Part shown: piece by piece, positions 58,448 through 64,000 of the stretch | Numbering within the stretch: position 1 is the stretch's first letter | Layout: each line of letters starts with the position of its first letter | NCBI GenBank assembly: GCA_963663775.1 | Contig: OY760624.1 | Location: forward strand, 2,480,001 to 2,544,000 | Origin: G963663775 sp963663775 | Lineage (GTDB): Bacteria > Bacillota > Clostridia > Oscillospirales > Butyricicoccaceae | Length of the DNA stretch: 64,000 bases | Reading direction: 5' to 3' | Made by a program: the position numbers and the translations under genes | Notes under the pieces: generated by a model | What the model was told of the DNA's origin: nothing | What the model saw: only the letters and a program-made list of their open reading frames with translations | The model's database searches: none

Positions 58448-61400
58448 TTAAAACAAGCTGATTTGGGTGGTTTTTGGCATGCTGCCCAGCGCACCAATTT
58501 GGTCCAACGCTTCCACCACCGCTTTGCCAACTTTGGAACAACGCATCATCATTTCCTCTGCCGACAAAAATTTTCCCTTTTCCCGCTCTTGGAGAATATC
58601 CTGCGCCGCAAGCTCGCCAACGCCAGGCATCGAGGACAGCGGCGGAATCAAGCTGTTGTCCTTCGGCAAAAAGTTGACCGCATCTGAGGTGTACACATCC
58701 ATCGGCGCAAAGGTAAACCCACGCTTATAAAATTCATGGCAGACCTCCAAAGTAGTGGCAGTTTCTTTTTCTGCCGCTGAAATCGTCTTATCCCGCTCTT
58801 TTTCGGCAAGCTCCTGTATTTTTGCCACACAAACTGCATCTCCCAGCACCATGCAGGAGGCATCAAACCCCTTTGCTCGAATGGAAAAATATGCTGCATA
58901 AAAAGCAAGCGGACGATGCACCTTAAACCAAGCGATGCGAAATGCCATCATGACATATGCCACCGCATGTGCTTTTGGGAACATATATTTAATGGTTTTG
59001 CAGGATTTAATATACCATTCCGGCACATTTTGTGCACACATCGCTTCTTCCCATTCCGGCTTCAAACCCTTGCCCTTTCGCACCGATTCCATGATGGTAA
59101 ACGAGAGCTTCGGCTCTACCCCTTTTAAAATCAAGTAGTTCATAATGTCATCACGACAGCAGATACATTCTGCCAAAGGAATGCCTTGCGCCACCAAATC
59201 CTGTGCGTTGCCCAGCCACACATCCGTGCCATGCGACAATCCCGAAATGCTAACCAAATCCGCAAACGTATGCGGCTGCGTATCCCGCAGCATGCCACGC
59301 ACAAACTTTGTTCCAAATTCCGGCACTGCAATGCAGCCCATCTCGCCCAAAATCTTGTCCGTACCTTCCACATATTGAAGTGCTTCGCAGGACGTAAACA
59401 GGCTCATGGTTTCTGGGTCATCCAAGCGAATTTCCTGTGCATTGACCCCCGTTAACTCTTCCAAATGTTTAATCATAGTGGGGTCATCGTGTCCAAGTTC
59501 GTCCAGCTTCAGCAGATTTTCATCAATAGAGTGATATTCAAAATGGGTGGTGATGATGTCCGACGTCGGGTCATCTGCCGGATGCTGAATGGGGCAAAAG
59601 TCGAAAATATCGACCTCCTTCGGCACCACTACAATGCCCCCGGGATGCTGTCCTGTGGTACGTTTGATACCGGTACAGCCTGCGGTCAATCGATTTTCCT
59701 CTGCACGGGAACACTCCAGCCCGCGCTCTTCCATATATTTTTTCACATAGCCATAGGCGGTTTTTTCTGCAACCGTTCCTAGCGTACCTGCACGGAACAC
59801 ATGGTCATGCCCGAAAATCTCTCCGGTATACCAATGAATCTTCGATTGATACTCCCCCGAAAAGTTCAAGTCAATATCAGGCACTTTATCGCCCTCAAAC
59901 CCCAAAAACGTTTCAAAAGGGATGGAGAATCCCTCTTTGCTCAGCATTTCACCGCATTGCGGGCAAGCTCTGTCCGGCAAATCTACTCCACAGGACAAAT
60001 CCTCATGCCATTCAATGAATTTGCAATGCGGGCAAAGATAATGCGGCGCAAGTGAATTTACTTCGGTAATATCAGATAAAAATGCCGCCAGCGAAGACCC
60101 TACTGAGCCACGTGACCCCACCAAATAGCCATCTGCAATGGATTTCGTCACCAATTTTTGTGCAATGATGTACATCACATCATACCCATTGCCGATGATG
60201 GACTGCAATTCACGATCCAGCCGTTTTTGCACCATTTCTGGCAGTGGCGTGCCATAAATGCGTTCGGCTTTCTCTCGGCACATGCGGTCGAGGTCTTCTG
60301 CCGAGCCTTCAATTTTGGGCGGGTAATTCTCCCTTGGAACTGGGCGCACGACCTCACACATCTCTGCAATGCGATTAGGGTTTGTAATCACCACTTCCTG
60401 CGCACGGTCGGTGCCCAAATAGGAAAACTCCTCGAGCATTTCGTCCGTGGTGCGTAAATACAGCGGTGCTTGCTCATCTGCATCCGAAAATCCCTGTCCC
60501 GCCATCAAAATCCTGCGAAAGGCTTCATCCTCCGGCTCCAGAAAATGCACATCTCCCGTGGCACAGCAAGGCTTGCCCAACGCATCTGCCAGCCGGACAA
60601 TACGGCGGTTATATTCTCGCAGTTCTTCTTCATCCTTCACCGTTTGATTGCGCAGCATAAACGCATTATTGGCAATCGGCTGAATCTCCAAATAGTCATA
60701 AAACTCGGCAATCTGCCGCAGCGTGTCCTCGCTTTCCCCTTTGAGCATCGCTTGAAACAGTTCTCCCGCCTCACATGCAGAACCGAAAATCAACCCTTCC
60801 CGATGCCGAATCAGCTCACTTTTCGGCATAATCGGTCGTTTATGAAAATGATTGAGGTAGGAATATGAAATCAGCTTGTACAAATTTTTCAGCCCCACCT
60901 GATTTTTCACCAAGATGATGAAATGCTGTCGAGGCAGATTTTTGAGACTTTTGCTTTTGTCTTTTTTGCCTGCCAATACTGCATTGATTTCCGACACCCG
61001 ATTTGCACCTGCCGCCCGCAGCAGCTCTAGCAATTTCACAAAAATCCGTGCCAGCACCGCAGCATCTTCACTTGCCCGATGGTGTTCAAACGGCCCCACT
61101 TTCAGTTCTTTCGCCAAGGTATTCAGCTTATAGCGTCCCATATCTGGCAATAAAATGCGTGCCATTTCCAACGTATCAATCGAGGTAAAAGACTGCGTTA
61201 TACCCAGCCGTTCACACGCTGTTTTGATAAACGACATGTCAAATCCTGCATTGTGCGCCACCAAGGGTCGTCCTTGCACAAATGCCAAAAACTGCGCCAT
61301 CGCCTCCTGCAATTCTGGTGCATCTGCCACCATAGCATCAGTAATGCCCGTAAGTTCTGTGATATTTGCCGGAATCGGTTTGTGCGGATTGACATAGGTT

Positions 61401-62782
61401 TGAAAGGTATCGGTTGGCTGTCCGCCACGCACCACGGTTGCCGCAATTTCTGTAATTTCTTCGCTGTCTGGGCGCAATCCTGTGGTTTCAATGTCAAAGC
61501 ACACAAATTCTTCCGCAAAATCCGCATCGCCGCCACCACGTACCACGGAAACCGCCGCTGAATCGTTGACATAATAGGCTTCTATGCCGTAAATGACCTT
61601 GAAATCCTCGATTTTTCCCCATTCAATGGCATGCATCGCATCTGGATATGCCTGCGCAACCCCATGGTCGGTGATTGCCATGGCAGTATGTCCCCACAAT
61701 TTGGCACGTTCAATCAATTTTTTCGTTGGTGTGATGCCATCCATAGCCGACATATTGGTATGTAAATGCAGTTCCACACGCTTTTGCGCACTTTTATCCT
61801 GCCGAATTGCCTTTTTGGATTTCACGATAGCGGTCGGCTCCAGTGTGGTTTCCTTTTCCCACTGGTCATAGCCGATTTTGCCCTGCACAATCAAGTGCAT
61901 ACCTGTTTTAATGGCGCTGACAATCTCCGCCGCCTGCTCTTTCGCCATAAACTTGCATACACGCACCGAGTTGGTTTGGTCTGTCATATCAAAGGATAGT
62001 TTAATCCATTCTTTCCCTGTTTTTTTGCTCTTGATTTCACGTGGCTCTACAAAAAAGACATCGCCCTTGATGGTCACCCGGTCAAGTTCGTGAACGGCAT
62101 CTCGAATCGAAATCGTATCATCTTGATAGAGCTTTCCAAAAATTAAATTTTCTTCCTTAACATCCGCCGTCTTTTGCACCGTTCGTCTATAAGTAGACTC
62201 GGAGGGCGCAGGCTTTGGTTTTGGCTTTCGCTCTATTTCTGCCGCCGCTTTCACCTGCTTCTGCATCGCTTTTTGGAGTTCCTGCACACGCTTGGCAGTA
62301 TGTCCTTCCGCCTCTGCCAGTTCTACAATCACAGGCTCTATCACGCAGGGTTTTCCGGTTTCCGCTTCAATTTGTTCCCGTAAAAAGCGCAGTGCGTTCG
62401 CCAAATACACTGCCGCCGCTTCCGTCATGGTGATGCATAGCTTTCCATCTGCATGGCTCCATTGGCTATCGCATAGCAACCCTTTGGCGCAAGGATACTG
62501 CATCTTGATGCCATCGACAAGCGTTTGTATGTATGCTGCCGACAGACCATCCATCTCATATCGAGGTGATAGACGCAGTCTGGTTAAATGATAACACTTG
62601 GCAATGCCTTTTTCCAGCTTTTTCAGAATTTGATACGGCACAATTTCGGGAAAAAGAACATGGCATAGCATGGTTTTTTTATCACGACTAATGGTAAGAG
62701 AGCACACCTGTCCTGCGGACAGATATGCTCCTTCTGCTTCACTTTTATACCGTTCAAATACAGTGCCTAAACTACGTGCCAT
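58448..62782 (-). CDS. polC: DNA polymerase III PolC
   Basis: PolC (1444 residues), the Gram-positive replicative polymerase. An OB-fold tRNA_anti region (DVFFVEPREIKSKKTGKEW), the PHP domain (ELHLHTNMSAMDGITPT), an inserted DnaQ-type 3'-5' exonuclease (VCFDIETTGLRPDSEE), the polymerase palm and fingers, and a C-terminal end QISLF, a typical sliding-clamp-binding pentapeptide. ATG 62782 has AAGGGG upstream. It lies 11 bases after ispG, in the rseP-ispG-polC order known in Clostridia. Confidence 0.96.
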   Translation of the reverse strand: MARSLGTVFERYKSEAEGAYLSAGQVCSLTISRDKKTMLCHVLFPEIVPYQILKKLEKGIAKCYHLTRLRLSPRYEMDGLSAAYIQTLVDGIKMQYPCAKGLLCDSQWSHADGKLCITMTEAAAVYLANALRFLREQIEAETGKPCVIEPVIVELAEAEGHTAKRVQELQKAMQKQVKAAAEIERKPKPKPAPSESTYRRTVQKTADVKEENLIFGKLYQDDTISIRDAVHELDRVTIKGDVFFVEPREIKSKKTGKEWIKLSFDMTDQTNSVRVCKFMAKEQAAEIVSAIKTGMHLIVQGKIGYDQWEKETTLEPTAIVKSKKAIRQDKSAQKRVELHLHTNMSAMDGITPTKKLIERAKLWGHTAMAITDHGVAQAYPDAMHAIEWGKIEDFKVIYGIEAYYVNDSAAVSVVRGGGDADFAEEFVCFDIETTGLRPDSEEITEIAATVVRGGQPTDTFQTYVNPHKPIPANITELTGITDAMVADAPELQEAMAQFLAFVQGRPLVAHNAGFDMSFIKTACERLGITQSFTSIDTLEMARILLPDMGRYKLNTLAKELKVGPFEHHRASEDAAVLARIFVKLLELLRAAGANRVSEINAVLAGKKDKSKSLKNLPRQHFIILVKNQVGLKNLYKLISYSYLNHFHKRPIMPKSELIRHREGLIFGSACEAGELFQAMLKGESEDTLRQIAEFYDYLEIQPIANNAFMLRNQTVKDEEELREYNRRIVRLADALGKPCCATGDVHFLEPEDEAFRRILMAGQGFSDADEQAPLYLRTTDEMLEEFSYLGTDRAQEVVITNPNRIAEMCEVVRPVPRENYPPKIEGSAEDLDRMCREKAERIYGTPLPEMVQKRLDRELQSIIGNGYDVMYIIAQKLVTKSIADGYLVGSRGSVGSSLAAFLSDITEVNSLAPHYLCPHCKFIEWHEDLSCGVDLPDRACPQCGEMLSKEGFSIPFETFLGFEGDKVPDIDLNFSGEYQSKIHWYTGEIFGHDHVFRAGTLGTVAEKTAYGYVKKYMEERGLECSRAEENRLTAGCTGIKRTTGQHPGGIVVVPKEVDIFDFCPIQHPADDPTSDIITTHFEYHSIDENLLKLDELGHDDPTMIKHLEELTGVNAQEIRLDDPETMSLFTSCEALQYVEGTDKILGEMGCIAVPEFGTKFVRGMLRDTQPHTFADLVSISGLSHGTDVWLGNAQDLVAQGIPLAECICCRDDIMNYLILKGVEPKLSFTIMESVRKGKGLKPEWEEAMCAQNVPEWYIKSCKTIKYMFPKAHAVAYVMMAFRIAWFKVHRPLAFYAAYFSIRAKGFDASCMVLGDAVCVAKIQELAEKERDKTISAAEKETATTLEVCHEFYKRGFTFAPMDVYTSDAVNFLPKDNSLIPPLSSMPGVGELAAQDILQEREKGKFLSAEEMMMRCSKVGKAVVEALDQIGALGSMPKTTQISLF

Positions 62783-62793
62783 GGTTTGCCCCT

Positions 62794-63840
62794 TTATAAT
62801 CGCTCAATTTCTTCCATCAATGCCTGTACCAGCTGGTCTTCTGGCACTTTGCGGATGATTTCACCCTTTCGGAACACCAGACCTTCCCCATTTCCGCCTG
62901 CAATACCGACATCTGCTTCTCGGGCTTCTCCGGGGCCATTGACCACACAGCCCATCACTGCAACTTTCAATTTTTTACCACGAATCTGAGAAACACGCTG
63001 CTCCACCTCTTTGGCAATGGCAATCAAATCGATTTTGGTTCTGCCGCAGGTCGGACAGGAAACCACCTGCACACCTTCCTGCTCCAATCCCACCGCTTTC
63101 AAAATCGCTCGAGCCGCTTGGATTTCTCGCACGGGGTCATCGGTCAAGGATACTCGAATGGTATCTCCGATGCCCAACGCCAGCAATCCGCCAATGCCCG
63201 CCGCCGATTTGATGGTACCCATATATTCCGTGCCTGCTTCGGTCACACCAAGATGCAGAGGGTAGTCGGTCTGCTCTGCCGCCAGCTGATAGGCACGCAT
63301 GGTGTGCGGGACACTGGAGGACTTGATGGAAATGCAAATATCATCAAAATCAAATCGATTCAGCAGTGATACATGATAAAGCGCACTTTCCACCATCGCT
63401 TCTGGCGTTGGTGCGCCATATTTCGCCAAAATCTCCCGTTCCACAGAACCAGAGTTAACACCGATGCGGATGGGAATCTTTTGGGCAAGTGCCGCCTTTG
63501 CAACCGCTTTCACTTTTTCATCTGCGCCGATATTGCCAGGATTCAAGCGAATTTTATGCACGCCTGCTGCAATTGCCGCCAACGCAATCTGATAATCGAA
63601 ATGAATATCTGCCACCACCGGAATGGGCGAAGCTGCGCAAATTTGCTCCAGTGCCCGTGCAGCATCTAAATCCGGCACGGCACAGCGGACGATTTCACAC
63701 CCTGCCTCTGCCAATGCACGGATTTGCGCCAATGTTTTTGGGACATCATGCGTGTCAGTATTGGTCATGGACTGCACCACAATCGGCGCCGCTCCACCAA
63801 TCAGCACCCCGCCCACCGAAATCTGTTTTTTACTATTCAT
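62794..63840 (-). CDS. ispG: 4-hydroxy-3-methylbut-2-enyl diphosphate synthase (IspG)
   Basis: IspG (348 residues), iron-sulfur enzyme of the non-mevalonate isoprenoid pathway. The 4Fe-4S ligands are in SCPTCGR and GCVVNGPGE; IRLNPGNIG and IRIGVNSGSVE are TIM-barrel signatures. ATG 63840 starts 17 bases after the rseP stop. Confidence 0.95.
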   Translation of the reverse strand: MNSKKQISVGGVLIGGAAPIVVQSMTNTDTHDVPKTLAQIRALAEAGCEIVRCAVPDLDAARALEQICAASPIPVVADIHFDYQIALAAIAAGVHKIRLNPGNIGADEKVKAVAKAALAQKIPIRIGVNSGSVEREILAKYGAPTPEAMVESALYHVSLLNRFDFDDICISIKSSSVPHTMRAYQLAAEQTDYPLHLGVTEAGTEYMGTIKSAAGIGGLLALGIGDTIRVSLTDDPVREIQAARAILKAVGLEQEGVQVVSCPTCGRTKIDLIAIAKEVEQRVSQIRGKKLKVAVMGCVVNGPGEAREADVGIAGGNGEGLVFRKGEIIRKVPEDQLVQALMEEIERL

Positions 63841-63857
63841 CTAGAACACCTTCTGTA

Positions 63858-64000
63858 TTAGCCTTTTAACAATCGGAAAATATCATTTCCTGTCACATAT
63901 AGCATCAGCAGCATGAGCATCAACAATCCTGCGCCATGCACCAAGCCTTCATATTTGGCTGGGACTGGCTTGCGGCGAATGGCTTCCAAAACCAAAAAGA
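63858..64000 (-). CDS. rseP: RseP/RIP-type membrane metalloprotease, C-terminal part
   Basis: The last 46 codons of a site-2-protease family member, cut by the window end. The signature end of the family is clear: LEAIRRKPVPAKYEGLVHG, then a final membrane helix (LLMLMLLMLYVTGNDI) and FRLLKG. The catalytic HExxH is outside the window. It precedes ispG and polC. Confidence 0.88.
   Translation of the reverse strand, partial: FLVLEAIRRKPVPAKYEGLVHGAGLLMLMLLMLYVTGNDIFRLLKG

Noticed and set aside
1..64000. CRISPR array
   Set aside because: No set of regularly spaced identical repeats of 20-40 bases is present; the only arrays are the short hexamer and pentamer clusters at 36.5-37.0 kb.

Overview
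The window looks like a chromosome segment of a spore-forming low-to-mid GC Firmicute of class Clostridia. The evidence is the spore-coat morphogenesis set spoVM, sipL and spoIVA, a PolC-type polymerase, DnaI/DnaD-type replication proteins, and the typical clostridial gene orders tig-clpP-clpX-lon-engB, rplS-lepB-rbgA-rnhB-yraN and rseP-ispG-polC. A gut Oscillospirales/Butyricicoccaceae-like host is my inference; no 16S gene is present to prove it.

Layout. 1-3.3 kb is a decayed mobile region: an IS3-type orfA with a broken orfB, an IS5-type fragment broken by a 7-bp duplication, two tiny unknown genes, and a tyrosine integrase cut off exactly where it meets tRNA-Val(CAC), the probable old attachment site. 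3.4-7.4 kb (minus strand) holds spoIVA, sipL, a 25-aa spoVM, a 46-aa membrane microprotein and a dUTPase-like gene. 7.5-29.1 kb is housekeeping: efp, hslO, engB, lon, clpX, clpP, tig, thrC, yraN, rnhB, rbgA, lepB, rplS, a flippase, aroF, mgsA, an amidase and an SCP2-domain protein.

29.3-37.1 kb is a heavily deleted Mu-like (transposable) prophage on the minus strand. It keeps a divergent repressor with operators, early genes, the N-terminal two thirds of a MuA-type transposase fused to a gpF (minor head) fragment, a baseplate-J fragment, two tail genes and the 3' end of a DNA adenine methylase. The 770-bp stretch beyond the repressor has no gene but holds arrays of short repeats (TAACGC x5; CCCGY x6), palindromes and hairpins, as expected for a phage left end.

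37.1-46.3 kb: a DUF1540 protein, a lipid kinase, htpG behind a CIRCE operator, a carboxynorspermidine dehydrogenase/decarboxylase pair (polyamine synthesis), a secreted L,D-transpeptidase and an SbcD-like phosphoesterase with an altered metal motif. 46.7-52 kb: DnaI and DnaD-like genes, then on the plus strand a GlmU whose uridylyltransferase motifs are gone, prs and ymdB. 52-58.4 kb is one tightly overlapping histidine operon headed by a hisZ-hisG fusion and lacking hisC. 58.4-64 kb holds polC, ispG and the 3' end of rseP.

Most promising items: the spoVM/microprotein/sipL/spoIVA neighbourhood, the HisZ-HisG fusion, the GlmU with a dead first domain, the CIRCE-controlled htpG, and the regulatory DNA at the end of the Mu-like remnant. 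Where a gene was fused to vector-like upstream open frame, I moved the start to the codon with a proper ribosome binding site. Domain and family names come from my reading of the translations; no search was run.
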